Of a stretch of 46,429 bases of DNA, positions 1-7,819 are shown one piece after another; the first letter of the stretch is position 1, and each line of letters begins with the position of its first letter. Origin of the DNA: JBCDBD01 sp039184335 (GTDB lineage: Bacteria; Bacteroidota; Bacteroidia; Flavobacteriales; Flavobacteriaceae); NCBI GenBank assembly GCA_039184335.1, contig JBCDBD010000028.1, positions 1 through 46,429 on the forward strand, written 5' to 3'. The notes below the pieces were generated by a model, which saw nothing but the letters and a program-made list of their open reading frames with translations, had not been told where the DNA came from and did no database searches. Made by a program: the position numbers and the translations under genes.

Positions 1-54
1 CAAATAGGCCACAATCTCTTTTTCTATCATATCTTTATCAAGTACAAAGTACAT
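1..54 (-). CDS. 5' end of a gene leaving the left edge (possible transposase N-terminus)
   Basis: An open frame on the minus strand starts at an ATG (positions 54-52) and stays open for 18 codons to the window edge, reading MYFVLDKDMIEKEIVAYL. A short aromatic start followed by a helix of the type L(I)E-x-EI-x-x-x-L resembles the first residues of IS4/IS5-type transposases seen in Bacteroidota, but 18 residues are too few to assign a family. No terminal inverted repeat could be confirmed in the 112 bases between this start and the next gene. The frame is seen directly; the family is a guess. Confidence 0.35.
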   Translation of the reverse strand, partial: MYFVLDKDMIEKEIVAYL

Positions 55-166
55 AAAGGGTTGTTTGGGTTTGACTTATGTTTCGCAACACAAATCTCTG
101 CAACCCTAACTTTCGATCCAAAAAAAGTTTAAATCACCTCGGTATATAACTGGCCAAAAATCAAAT

Positions 167-550
167 ATGCTCAATAGAATTCACCATGTTGCCATCATTT
201 GTTCTGATTATGAAAAATCAAAATCTTTTTATTTAGATGTTTTGGGCCTCGAAGTTCTGCGAGAGCACTATCGAGAGGATCGGCAGTCGTATAAATTAGA
301 CCTCGCAATTGATGGGCAGTATGTAATCGAGCTTTTTTCGTTTCCCCACCCACCAAAACGCCCTTCTAGACCCGAAGCCCAAGGGTTACGGCATTTGGCC
401 TTTGATGTAGACCATATTGAAGAGGCTATAAAGGGTTTGCAGGCAAAGGGTGTAGTGACCGAATCTATCAGAGAAGATCCCTATACCCAAAAAAGATTTA
501 CATTTTTTGCCGATCCTGATGATTTGCCCATTGAATTATACGAAAAATAG
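167..550 (+). CDS. VOC (glyoxalase/bleomycin resistance) family protein, GloA2/YaeR-like
   Basis: A 127-residue single vicinal-oxygen-chelate domain protein, the usual length for the SMU1112c/YaeR branch. The two beta-alpha-beta-beta-beta modules are visible: IHHVAI at the start of module 1 and LRHLAFDV at the start of module 2. The four expected metal ligands are present as His7, Glu55 (in VIELFSF), His76 and Glu123 (in PIELYEK), so it is likely a metal-dependent cytosolic enzyme. The DPDG loop typical of the family reads DPDD here. The substrate is not known; YaeR proteins are often called lactoylglutathione-lyase-like, but that activity cannot be inferred. The gene stands 50 bases before an AraC regulator on the same strand. 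Confidence 0.85.
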   Translation: MLNRIHHVAIICSDYEKSKSFYLDVLGLEVLREHYREDRQSYKLDLAIDGQYVIELFSFPHPPKRPSRPEAQGLRHLAFDVDHIEEAIKGLQAKGVVTESIREDPYTQKRFTFFADPDDLPIELYEK

Positions 551-599
551 CCAACTCTTTTGCCTTTCTGACAAAATCGTAATTTAGCTTCCATAACCG

Positions 600-1442
600 A
601 TGTCAGAGACGAATTCGTTATACTACCGCAAGTTTTCACCTGAAAAGGCTTTGGAGCAGGTGGTCAAATATGGGTGGGTCATGAAAGATGAAATGACGAC
701 CCGATCAGAACATGACCTATTGATTCCTGATGGCTATGTCGAGATCATCTTTGTACTAAATGGAGCTTATTACAAAGAGGACATCCATAAAAAAAGGGCA
801 ATGACAACCATAAATCAGTCCTGTGTGGTGGGCCTTCAAAGCACATCGGTTTTGGCCAGCCGTACCGACCAATGCTACCTGGTAGGACTAAAACTTTTTC
901 CATGGGGAGCGTACCGACTTTTTGGGGAGCAACTTCAAAATACCACAGATACTAATATTGACATTCATGATTTTGGGGCCACATGGCTATGTAAGTTAAA
1001 TGATGGTCTTTGTCCTGGTCTGGAGGAAACAGCTATCATTTCGCGAATCAATACCGCCTTGTGCCATCAGATTGAGCAACAAAAAGCCAATACCGCATGG
1101 AAGGTGGCCAAATCATACCTGAACACCATTTTAGAAGTGAATGGGCAGCTTACCGTAAAAGATATAGCCCAAAAACACCATGTGAGCATGCGTCACCTTC
1201 AACGTAAGTTTAAACAATATTATGGCCTATCGCCCAAAAAGCTGATCAATATCATCAGGTTCAAACAGCTGTACAAAGCAAGCGTTCTGCAACAAAAGTT
1301 ACCCAATGATTTTCTTGATTTTGGCTATTATGACCAGATGCATTTTATCAAGGACTTTCGCAAACATATGGGCGTCTTACCCTCTAAGACCAAAGACATT
1401 ACTTTTTTGAAATTGAATAAAATGGCCAAAATCAATTCTTAA
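600..1442 (+). CDS. AraC-family transcriptional regulator
   Basis: A 280-residue cytosolic regulator. Residues about 5-130 form a beta-rich sensory domain of the DUF6597 type (LLIPDGYVEIIF near residue 40 is its signature), and residues about 175-265 form the AraC double helix-turn-helix: LTVKDIAQKHHVSMRHLQRKF is HTH 1, followed by GLSPKKLINIIRF and the second HTH ending in FGYYDQMHFIKDF, where the usual G(Y/F)xDQSHF motif is kept. The ligand is unknown. It precedes a secreted NTF2-like protein and an aldo/keto reductase on the same strand, which are possible targets, although a promoter-like element before the next gene argues for separate transcription. Confidence 0.9.
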   Translation: MSETNSLYYRKFSPEKALEQVVKYGWVMKDEMTTRSEHDLLIPDGYVEIIFVLNGAYYKEDIHKKRAMTTINQSCVVGLQSTSVLASRTDQCYLVGLKLFPWGAYRLFGEQLQNTTDTNIDIHDFGATWLCKLNDGLCPGLEETAIISRINTALCHQIEQQKANTAWKVAKSYLNTILEVNGQLTVKDIAQKHHVSMRHLQRKFKQYYGLSPKKLINIIRFKQLYKASVLQQKLPNDFLDFGYYDQMHFIKDFRKHMGVLPSKTKDITFLKLNKMAKINS

Positions 1443-1479
1443 AGTCGTTTTTTTACTATCCTTTCAATCAGTTCCGTAC

Positions 1480-1487
1480 TAGCTTTG
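1480..1487 (+). promoter_or_regulatory. Bacteroidota -7 promoter element
   Basis: TAGCTTTG matches the flavobacterial -7 consensus TAnnTTTG at every fixed base and ends 11 bases before the ATG at 1499. No clear -33 TTG was found at the usual spacing, so the call rests on the -7 box alone. Confidence 0.5.
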
Positions 1488-1498
1488 AATTAAAAACC

Positions 1499-1939
1499 AT
1501 GCGAAAACTATGGTACCCCATAAGCATCGTGCTCATTACATTGGGCAGTTTAAATGCCCAAACAGATAGCAAAGAAAGGCAGGCAATTATAGCAACCTTA
1601 AAAAACGAGACCCGCTACTTTTGTGAACGCGATTTGAAGCAATGGCAAGCACAATGGTCACGACAACCCTATGTTTCAAAAATGTATGCGGGAAACACCA
1701 AATTTGAGGAATTTTCAGGTTGGGAAGCCATTCGGCAATTCACGGTAAAGCATATAGCAGAAAATCCAGAACCCATTCCAATACCTGAAACCCTTTTTAA
1801 TTATGAAATCTATGTATCGGGCAAAACCGCATGGGTCTTTTATTCGAAAATGGTCAATGGTACCTTGGTCAAGGAAAATCGATTTATGGTCATGGAAAAT
1901 GGTCATTGGAAAATTGCCCGAATGCAAACTATATTCTAA
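1499..1939 (+). CDS. Secreted NTF2-like (SnoaL/DUF4440-type) protein
   Basis: A 146-residue protein with a clean Sec signal peptide (MRKLW, hydrophobic stretch to about residue 18, then SLNAQ, cleaved near Ala20). The mature part looks like an NTF2/SnoaL cone fold: an N-terminal helix with FCERDLKQWQAQW, then beta strands ending in VYVSGKTAWVFYSK-like and HWKIARMQTIF segments, the last being the typical end of DUF4440 domains. Such proteins are often ligand-binding or isomerase-like, but no catalytic residues can be named. It probably acts in the periplasm. It lies between the AraC regulator and the aldo/keto reductase. Confidence 0.7.
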   Translation: MRKLWYPISIVLITLGSLNAQTDSKERQAIIATLKNETRYFCERDLKQWQAQWSRQPYVSKMYAGNTKFEEFSGWEAIRQFTVKHIAENPEPIPIPETLFNYEIYVSGKTAWVFYSKMVNGTLVKENRFMVMENGHWKIARMQTIF

Positions 1940-2007
1940 CGGATGCCTGCACTAGTGGTAAAAACAGACCATGGAATCTGTCATTTTAAATCGTCAAAAA
2001 CACAAAA

Positions 2008-3015
2008 ATGCGCTACAAAACCTTGGGAAAAAGCGGCTTGGTTACCACAAACTTAGCCTTGGGCACCATGCTTTTTGGGGAAGACTCATCGAGATCCACA
2101 CCTAAAAAAGAAGCACTGCGATTGGTTGATTATTATTTAAGCGAGGGTGGCAACCACATTGATACGGCCGATGTTTATGCCATGGGCATTTCTGAAGAAA
2201 TCGTGGGTGAAGCCCTCAAGGGAAGAAGAAACCAAGCTTTGATAGCCACTAAAATCCGTTTTCCTATGGATGACAATCTGAATGCTGCCGGTCTGTCACG
2301 ATGGCACATTACCGAAGGGGTGCATGCTTCGCTCAAAAGACTACATACCGATCATATCGACCTGCTCTATCTTCATTGCTGGGACCCCCTCACCCCGTTG
2401 GAAGAAACGTTGGGGGTTTTGGAAGATTTGGTCCAGAGCGGTAAGGTACGGTACCTTGGGCTCTCCAATTTCAAGGCCTGGCAGGCCATGAAGGCTCAAG
2501 GGCTATGCCGTCACATGCATGCAAATACCTTCATCGCTGCACAATACCAATACAGCCTGGTAAAAAGGGACATCGAATATGAATTTTTTGATTTTATGAA
2601 AAGTGAGGGTTTGGGATTGGTCCCTTGGGGTCCGCTCGGCGGTGGCTTTCTGACCGGAAAATATAAAAAGGAAGGCCCTTCTGAAGGACGAATTGCCACT
2701 ACGGCAAAACAAAACGAAGAAGCCTGGGAACGTAGAAACACTAAAAAGAACTGGAACACCATGGACTTAGTGCAAGACCTGGCCCAAAAACACCAATGTA
2801 CCCCAACTCAAATTGCCATTGCATGGGTACTTTCTAAAAAAGTGGTCTCATCGGTCATCTTAGGAGCACGCTCTTTGGAACAATTGAAAACTAATTTAAG
2901 GGCGAATCAAATTCAACTATCAGAAGAAGCACTTACCGTCTTGGATAAAGTAAGCCAATTGCAAGAATTATATCCCTATCGCATGATCGACGTCTATGGC
3001 AGTCGAGAATTGTAA
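2008..3015 (+). CDS. Aldo/keto reductase
   Basis: A 335-residue NAD(P)H-dependent oxidoreductase with the TIM-barrel fold of the family. The catalytic tetrad is visible: Asp52 (HIDTADVYAMG), Tyr57, Lys82 (IATKIRF) and His123 (LLYLHCWD). The cofactor region near the C terminus is present (SVILGARSLEQLKTNL). Length and motifs fit the AKR11/12-like group of soluble reductases acting on carbonyl compounds; the physiological substrate is not evident. Its stop lies only 7 bases from the stop of the convergent ppc gene, leaving no room for a terminator between them. Confidence 0.92.
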   Translation: MRYKTLGKSGLVTTNLALGTMLFGEDSSRSTPKKEALRLVDYYLSEGGNHIDTADVYAMGISEEIVGEALKGRRNQALIATKIRFPMDDNLNAAGLSRWHITEGVHASLKRLHTDHIDLLYLHCWDPLTPLEETLGVLEDLVQSGKVRYLGLSNFKAWQAMKAQGLCRHMHANTFIAAQYQYSLVKRDIEYEFFDFMKSEGLGLVPWGPLGGGFLTGKYKKEGPSEGRIATTAKQNEEAWERRNTKKNWNTMDLVQDLAQKHQCTPTQIAIAWVLSKKVVSSVILGARSLEQLKTNLRANQIQLSEEALTVLDKVSQLQELYPYRMIDVYGSREL

Positions 3016-3022
3016 CACCTTA

Positions 3023-5578
3023 TCATGCTGAATTTCGGCTTGCATTGATATTGCCGTACAGTGAACGGGTAACTATTTTTTCGTACAATGCTTTGTATTC
3101 TGAATCTTGGGTGATACGGTACAGCGCATTTTGTTGGATGACCAATAAGGGCAATACGATTTTCTCGCGAATTTTCACCGATTCACGTGAAACCGCTTCG
3201 TTCTCCATCAAAATTGAATGCCCCGAAATCTGTAAGAGCATTTTTTTAGAGAGTCGATACTCGTCATGCAAAATATTCCAAAAATCACCAAATTCAGCAT
3301 CATTCTTCATATAGCTCGTCAAGTCAAAATTGGTTTTGGCCAATGACATCATACTGTTCATCATCAGTGCCCTGAAAAAGGGTACTTCTTTGAAAAGTCT
3401 TTTTACTTCTGATAGCTTGCCCCGTTGCTTTAATTCATTGATTGCAGTGCCCAAACCAAAATATCCTGGTACATTTTGCTTCAATTGACTCCATGACCCC
3501 ACAAATGAAATGGCCCTTAGATCAGAAAGCTCAAGCTGTTTCTTACTGCCCCGTTTGCCCGGACGGCTTCCGATATTGGCCTTGGTATAATATTTTAAGG
3601 TACTGCGGTGTTCTAAATAAGGAATGAACTTTTCATGTTGTTTTAAAGCGTCGTATTTGCTAAAACTCAGCTCAGACAATTCTTCTATAAGCTTACGCTG
3701 CGATGCAGAGATGATATGTTCTTTTCCAAAAAGGTTATTGCTCAAACCTGCTGTCAACAGTTGTTCGGCATTGTGCATGAACTGTGCCCTGGTGCCGTAG
3801 GTGCTGGTTATGGTCTGCCCCTGTATGGTCAACTGTATTTCATGGTTGGCCACATCTTTGGTCTGTGCTGCGTAAAATCGATGGGTCTTGCCACCGCCAC
3901 GTGCCGGTGGACCTCCGCGGCCATCAAAAAATATGGCCCTGACCCCATTCTTTTTACAAACCTTGCTTAAGGTTTCCTTGGTCTTTAAAATGGACCAGTT
4001 GGCTTTTAGATATCCTCCATCCTTGGTACCGTCAGAAAAGCCCAGCATAATGGTGTGTGTATCTTGGCGACGTGCCAAGTGTGCTTTGTATATGGGATTG
4101 TCAAAAAGCGTCTGCATGACCTGTTCAGAGGCATCCATGCCCTTCATCGTTTCGAACAAGGGAACAATATCAAAAGTGATTTCTTCTATCTCCCAACCGC
4201 ACCAACGAAAAAGTCCGAAAACAAAAAGTACCGAAAAAATATCTTCTGAGTTGCTGATGATGTAGCGATTGCAGCCTTCTTCACCGTTCTTTTGCTGCAA
4301 CTCCCTTAACTGCCGAATATTTGTCAGTGTGTCTTTTACAATATGCGCTTCAAAATCTTTTGGATCGACAATCAAATCTGCCTGAAGAAGCCAATGGATC
4401 AATTGATCTTCAGTCAGTTCTGAAGCACTTTCCACAATCGCGCCTTTTGCCCTTAAAATGGTTTCTACTACCAATAGATGCTTACTGTGGTCTTGACGGA
4501 TATCTAAGGTAGCGAAATGCGTCTTGAAAATATGGACCTTATCAATCAACTTATCGAGCTCGCCTAAATATAAGCTATGGTAGTTGGATACCAACAGGCC
4601 ACGAATGGTATTGAGCTTCTCCGTGATCTCTTCATAACTTATGGTAATATGTACATCGAACATGGCCTTATATAGTCTATCACTGAGTTCGTTCAAGTAG
4701 ACCTGCAAGGCTTTAAATGTCAATTTTTTTCGCAGACCTTTCAGTTCATTATAATAGCATTTCATCAACGTCGTGCGAAGCTCATCGGCAACTTGCTTTG
4801 TGATATCTGCGGTCACAAATGGATTTCCATCACGATCTCCCCCAGGCCAAAACCCCAATTTGATGATGCTATAATTGGCAAAATCAGCATTGCGTATATT
4901 ACTTTTTACATATTGAAACAACTCTCCGACAGCATCGTAGTACGTGTATCGCAAAATATGGATGATGTTTTTGGCTTCATCCAACGGGGTAGGTTTTTTG
5001 GCATTGATCAATGAGGTCAAACCCAATTGTTGTAGGGCCACATCGATATCATCAACCTTGTTTTCATTGATCATTTGCCGCAACGAGGCAATAATATCAA
5101 GAACGGCCGGGGTATAAAACTGTGTCGGGTGTGCAGTGAGTACGATACGTGCACTGAAGGTTGCCAACTTTTTGGCAATTTTGTCCCAATTCTTGGTTTG
5201 ATTGACCAATTCAAAATAGTCGGTTATCGAAAGGGAACCTGTATACTCTTGTAGTTTCGGAAAGGCAGTGTCTTCAACACTATCATACAATACCACTTGT
5301 CGCTCAACATACTGAATGATGCGGAACATAAAATCAATCCTGTCTTTTTCATCGGCAATGGTTGCAAAATGGTTAAAAAAATTTTCTAGGATAGCTTGCG
5401 GTGTTTTGCCCTCACGAAGCCCTCGGTAACACTGTTCGTAAAGCAACGGCGACAACATGCCCACATTTTCCATATCGGTGTATGGTAAGCTCAAAAAAAG
5501 ACTGTTATAGATATTGAACTTATTGGTTACCGACTTTTTAAATTCTTGTAACCGTTTCGATTGTTGCATTTGGTGCAT
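3023..5578 (-). CDS. ppc: Phosphoenolpyruvate carboxylase
   Basis: An 851-residue enzyme converting PEP and bicarbonate to oxaloacetate, an anaplerotic step of the TCA cycle, in the cytosol. The catalytic His region is LTAHPTQ (His150), the PEP-binding loop is GGDRDGNPF, the Gly-rich catalytic loop is DGRGGPPARGGG, and GFSDGTKDGGYLKANW and GSRPGKRG are also conserved. It is a divergent form: somewhat shorter than the roughly 880-930 residues common in the family, TAHPTE is TAHPTQ, and the usual C-terminal NTG ends as NSA. The Ser phosphorylation site of plant enzymes is absent. The start is ATG at 5578. A weak promoter-like GATCTTTG lies upstream. Confidence 0.95.
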   Translation of the reverse strand: MHQMQQSKRLQEFKKSVTNKFNIYNSLFLSLPYTDMENVGMLSPLLYEQCYRGLREGKTPQAILENFFNHFATIADEKDRIDFMFRIIQYVERQVVLYDSVEDTAFPKLQEYTGSLSITDYFELVNQTKNWDKIAKKLATFSARIVLTAHPTQFYTPAVLDIIASLRQMINENKVDDIDVALQQLGLTSLINAKKPTPLDEAKNIIHILRYTYYDAVGELFQYVKSNIRNADFANYSIIKLGFWPGGDRDGNPFVTADITKQVADELRTTLMKCYYNELKGLRKKLTFKALQVYLNELSDRLYKAMFDVHITISYEEITEKLNTIRGLLVSNYHSLYLGELDKLIDKVHIFKTHFATLDIRQDHSKHLLVVETILRAKGAIVESASELTEDQLIHWLLQADLIVDPKDFEAHIVKDTLTNIRQLRELQQKNGEEGCNRYIISNSEDIFSVLFVFGLFRWCGWEIEEITFDIVPLFETMKGMDASEQVMQTLFDNPIYKAHLARRQDTHTIMLGFSDGTKDGGYLKANWSILKTKETLSKVCKKNGVRAIFFDGRGGPPARGGGKTHRFYAAQTKDVANHEIQLTIQGQTITSTYGTRAQFMHNAEQLLTAGLSNNLFGKEHIISASQRKLIEELSELSFSKYDALKQHEKFIPYLEHRSTLKYYTKANIGSRPGKRGSKKQLELSDLRAISFVGSWSQLKQNVPGYFGLGTAINELKQRGKLSEVKRLFKEVPFFRALMMNSMMSLAKTNFDLTSYMKNDAEFGDFWNILHDEYRLSKKMLLQISGHSILMENEAVSRESVKIREKIVLPLLVIQQNALYRITQDSEYKALYEKIVTRSLYGNINASRNSA

Positions 5579-5688
5579 AAAAAGTTCCTGTTTTTGATTG
5601 ATTACAATTCAAAGATCGGCATAAAAACCCAACCTTGGGCGCAAGTCTATCTGTTTTCACAATTTTGCTCAATGTCTCTACAAACCTA

Positions 5689-5708
5689 ACAAAGCCCGCC
5701 TGCTTTGT
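5689..5708 (-). terminator. Hairpin at the end of the UDG-like gene (weak terminator candidate)
   Basis: ACAAAGC and GCTTTGT form a perfect 7-bp stem around a 6-base loop, abutting the stop codon of the minus-strand gene at 5708. There is no U-run after the stem on either strand, so it may only be a 3'-end stabilising structure. Confidence 0.3.
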
Positions 5709-6376
5709 CAAAAAAACTTTTGATATTGCAGTACCCGAAAATCCAGAGTAGTAAAATCAGGGTTTTTATCTTTATGGGCCTTATATGCTTCAAGGCTTCC
5801 CACAGCCCGATTTGCTGCACCTGACGGAGCCGTTAGCGAAACCGTCTGTATCTTATTTTGCGTAGTTGGGTGTGAAAACCGATGGATGCGTGGCACTTGA
5901 TCTTGTACCACCTCTAACTTCAACCCAAAATCCCTAAGGTACCTTCTAAAAAAATATTCAGGACCGTTTTTACTGTTTCCACCTGTAAAAAGTAACGTCT
6001 GTACTGAGGGATAGGCTTCTAAACACCCCATCATATCGCGAAGCTCCACAGCTTCCATACCCAAATCTGAAGCATCGATTTTTTTGCGATGTGCTTTTTC
6101 AACGATATCACAAATGCCAATCTTATGTTCCAGCAAAAAGGATTTACGCTGTTGTATAGCAGCCTCGGTAGCTTCAAACTTCAAATCAAGGCCAAAAATG
6201 CGGTCTAAAATAGGCCAAAGCTGCCCATCTCTACTACCATAACAAAAATCCACATCACCATCTTTGAGCATTCCAACGGTAAACCGGGGTGGTGGTAAAG
6301 TACCCACAATCAATTTTTCAACGCCTTGAAACAAAAAAGGTGGATAGGGATGCTGATGTACAAACATAGGTTGCAA
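5708..6376 (-). CDS. Uracil-DNA glycosylase superfamily protein (hypoxanthine-glycosylase-like)
   Basis: A 222-residue protein with the layout of the hypoxanthine/Mug-like branch of the UDG superfamily: motif 1 GTLPPP at residues 25-30, then an aromatic DFCYGSRDGQLW at 43-54 where family members have F-Y-Y-G-H-x-N-x-F-W, then FLLEHKIGICDIV, a middle LLFTGG segment, and a C-terminal LTAPSGAANRA in place of the usual SPSxAN loop. These proteins remove damaged bases from DNA. The Asn in the N-x-F-W element appears replaced by Gly51, so activity is uncertain. It is a lone gene between ppc and bTHX. Superfamily membership is inferred from motif order. Confidence 0.65.
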   Translation of the reverse strand: MQPMFVHQHPYPPFLFQGVEKLIVGTLPPPRFTVGMLKDGDVDFCYGSRDGQLWPILDRIFGLDLKFEATEAAIQQRKSFLLEHKIGICDIVEKAHRKKIDASDLGMEAVELRDMMGCLEAYPSVQTLLFTGGNSKNGPEYFFRRYLRDFGLKLEVVQDQVPRIHRFSHPTTQNKIQTVSLTAPSGAANRAVGSLEAYKAHKDKNPDFTTLDFRVLQYQKFF

Positions 6377-6446
6377 AGGTAGCGAAACCCATTTGTGTCA
6401 TTTGCGCTCTTTTTACTACTGTATACGGACATAAAAATGAAAAGAT

Positions 6447-6569
6447 ATGGGAAAGAGGCATCTCAAGACCCGAAGGGAAAAAATTGCCAACAAATCTTAT
6501 GGTACACGTCGCAAACGGAAAATAAAAAAACGTATTTCAGTTGAAGAAAAAGCAAGTATTGAAAAGTAA
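6447..6569 (+). CDS. Small ribosomal subunit protein bTHX
   Basis: A 40-residue, very basic protein starting at ATG 6447 and ending at TAA 6567-6569: it begins MGKRHLKTRREKIANKSYG, followed by RRKRKIKKR and an acidic-containing tail ending in SIEK. The pattern MGK-x-x-x-K-(T/S)-R-R-x-K-I-x-x-x-SYG-x-x-R is that of 30S protein THX, a tiny peptide that sits in the head of the small subunit in Thermus and is widespread in Bacteroidota. It is longer than the roughly 25-30 residues usual for the family because of the tail after KKR. It is the only plus-strand gene in this stretch, placed between two minus-strand genes and ending 7 bases from the lipoprotein's stop. Confidence 0.8.
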   Translation: MGKRHLKTRREKIANKSYGTRRKRKIKKRISVEEKASIEK

Positions 6570-6576
6570 AATTGTT

Positions 6577-6933
6577 TTAGTCGACCTTAAAATTGAACAA
6601 TACCTCTCCCTGTTCAGAAATATTGAGTTCGTAAGTATACAATCCTAGGGGCAAGGGTGGGGTAATCGAGTCTGGTGCAAATGTAAATTGTGCGGTATTG
6701 GTCAAAATAGTGATATCATCAAACTCAAATGCCGTGATGTATGCCTTGTAGTCTGAAAAACCATCGCCCCCAACATTTTCATAAATGACACTATCATTCA
6801 CCTGAACACTATTGAAACTAATGTTGCTTCGATTATGAATACGGATATTGGCCGCATTAAGATTGTCATCACGATCATCGCAACCAATGACCAATAAAAC
6901 CAAAACACCAAGGGCAAGTACACATTTTTTCAT
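6577..6933 (-). CDS. Small lipoprotein of unknown function
   Basis: The start at 6933 gives a 118-residue protein beginning MKKCVLALGVLVLLVIGCDD, a typical lipoprotein signal with lipobox LVIGC and the lipidated Cys at residue 18; an upstream in-frame ATG (6957) would only add eight residues before it. After the Cys comes an Asp-rich linker (DDRDDN), then a beta-rich domain of about 95 residues with no cysteines. The Asp-rich linker after Cys is common in surface-exposed flavobacterial lipoproteins. I do not recognise the family. It lies 46 bases upstream of yaaA on the same strand direction but reads after it, so it could be cotranscribed with yaaA. Confidence 0.75.
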   Translation of the reverse strand: MKKCVLALGVLVLLVIGCDDRDDNLNAANIRIHNRSNISFNSVQVNDSVIYENVGGDGFSDYKAYITAFEFDDITILTNTAQFTFAPDSITPPLPLGLYTYELNISEQGEVLFNFKVD

Positions 6934-6978
6934 TACAAACATCATATATTTCAACAACGTTTGGAACCTTAAAATATT

Positions 6979-7740
6979 CTATCGTACAAACACCGGTTGA
7001 GCTGCCTTAACTGTATGCTCGTGGCTAAAGGTATAATCGTCGTAGTCAAAACCCTTGATTTCATCGAGGGTTTGTGCGTTGGTATCCAAAATATAACGCA
7101 CCATGGAACCCCTGGCCTTTTTCGCAAAAAAACTGATAACTTTTAACGAATCGTTCTTCCAGTCCTTAAAAACCGGTGTTATCACAGGAACCTTGAGCAT
7201 TTTTCCATCAATGGCACCGAAATATTCGTTGCTCGCCAAGTTGACAAACAATTCACCATCTTGCATTTCATCGTTCAAGTGTTGGGTCAACTGCTTTTGC
7301 CAGAACTCGTACAAATTCTTTTTTCTGCCCACCCTAAGTTGTGTCCCCATCTCTAAACGGTAAGGTTGAATCAGATCGAGTGGTCTTAAGACCCCATAAA
7401 GACCTGATAAAATCCGTAAACTGTCCTGTAGTCTGTCCAATAGGTTCCCGGTTATAGTATATGCATCGAGACCTTGATATACGTCACCACTAAACGCGTA
7501 AACCGCCGGACGGGCATTGGTAGCGGTAAAGGGCAATGAAAAGTCTTGGTTGCGCTGCCAGTTGAGCGTTGCCAGATTATCAGAGATCGACATCAATTTT
7601 GTTAGGGCCTTGGGGCTCTTTTTTACCAAGACCTTGTTCAATTTTCCCGACTGCTCCAAAAATTGGGGCATACTGAACCTAGAGGTAGGCAAGGTGGTTT
7701 CAAAATCAAGCGATTTGGCAGGTGAAATAACTATTTTCAT
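6979..7740 (-). CDS. yaaA: Peroxide stress protein YaaA (DUF328)
   Basis: A 253-residue cytosolic protein starting at ATG 7740, where MKIVISPAKSLDF is the conserved N terminus of the family; longer upstream frames only add non-conserved residues. Other hallmarks are LNWQRNQDF, RPAVYAFSGDVYQGL and LYGVLRPLDLIQPYRLEMG, and SFFAKKARGSMVRY near the C terminus. In Escherichia coli the protein lowers intracellular unincorporated iron under peroxide stress and its fold binds DNA. It is downstream of the pseudouridine synthase and the PASTA gene on the same strand with a gap of 79 bases, so it may be the third gene of that unit. Confidence 0.92.
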   Translation of the reverse strand: MKIVISPAKSLDFETTLPTSRFSMPQFLEQSGKLNKVLVKKSPKALTKLMSISDNLATLNWQRNQDFSLPFTATNARPAVYAFSGDVYQGLDAYTITGNLLDRLQDSLRILSGLYGVLRPLDLIQPYRLEMGTQLRVGRKKNLYEFWQKQLTQHLNDEMQDGELFVNLASNEYFGAIDGKMLKVPVITPVFKDWKNDSLKVISFFAKKARGSMVRYILDTNAQTLDEIKGFDYDDYTFSHEHTVKAAQPVFVR

Positions 7741-7819
7741 TGCATTTTTCTTTGGCGTAAAAATATAAAGGATTTTAAATTTAAGTGGACCCCTCCAAAA
7801 TGACTTATCGATTTTCGCA

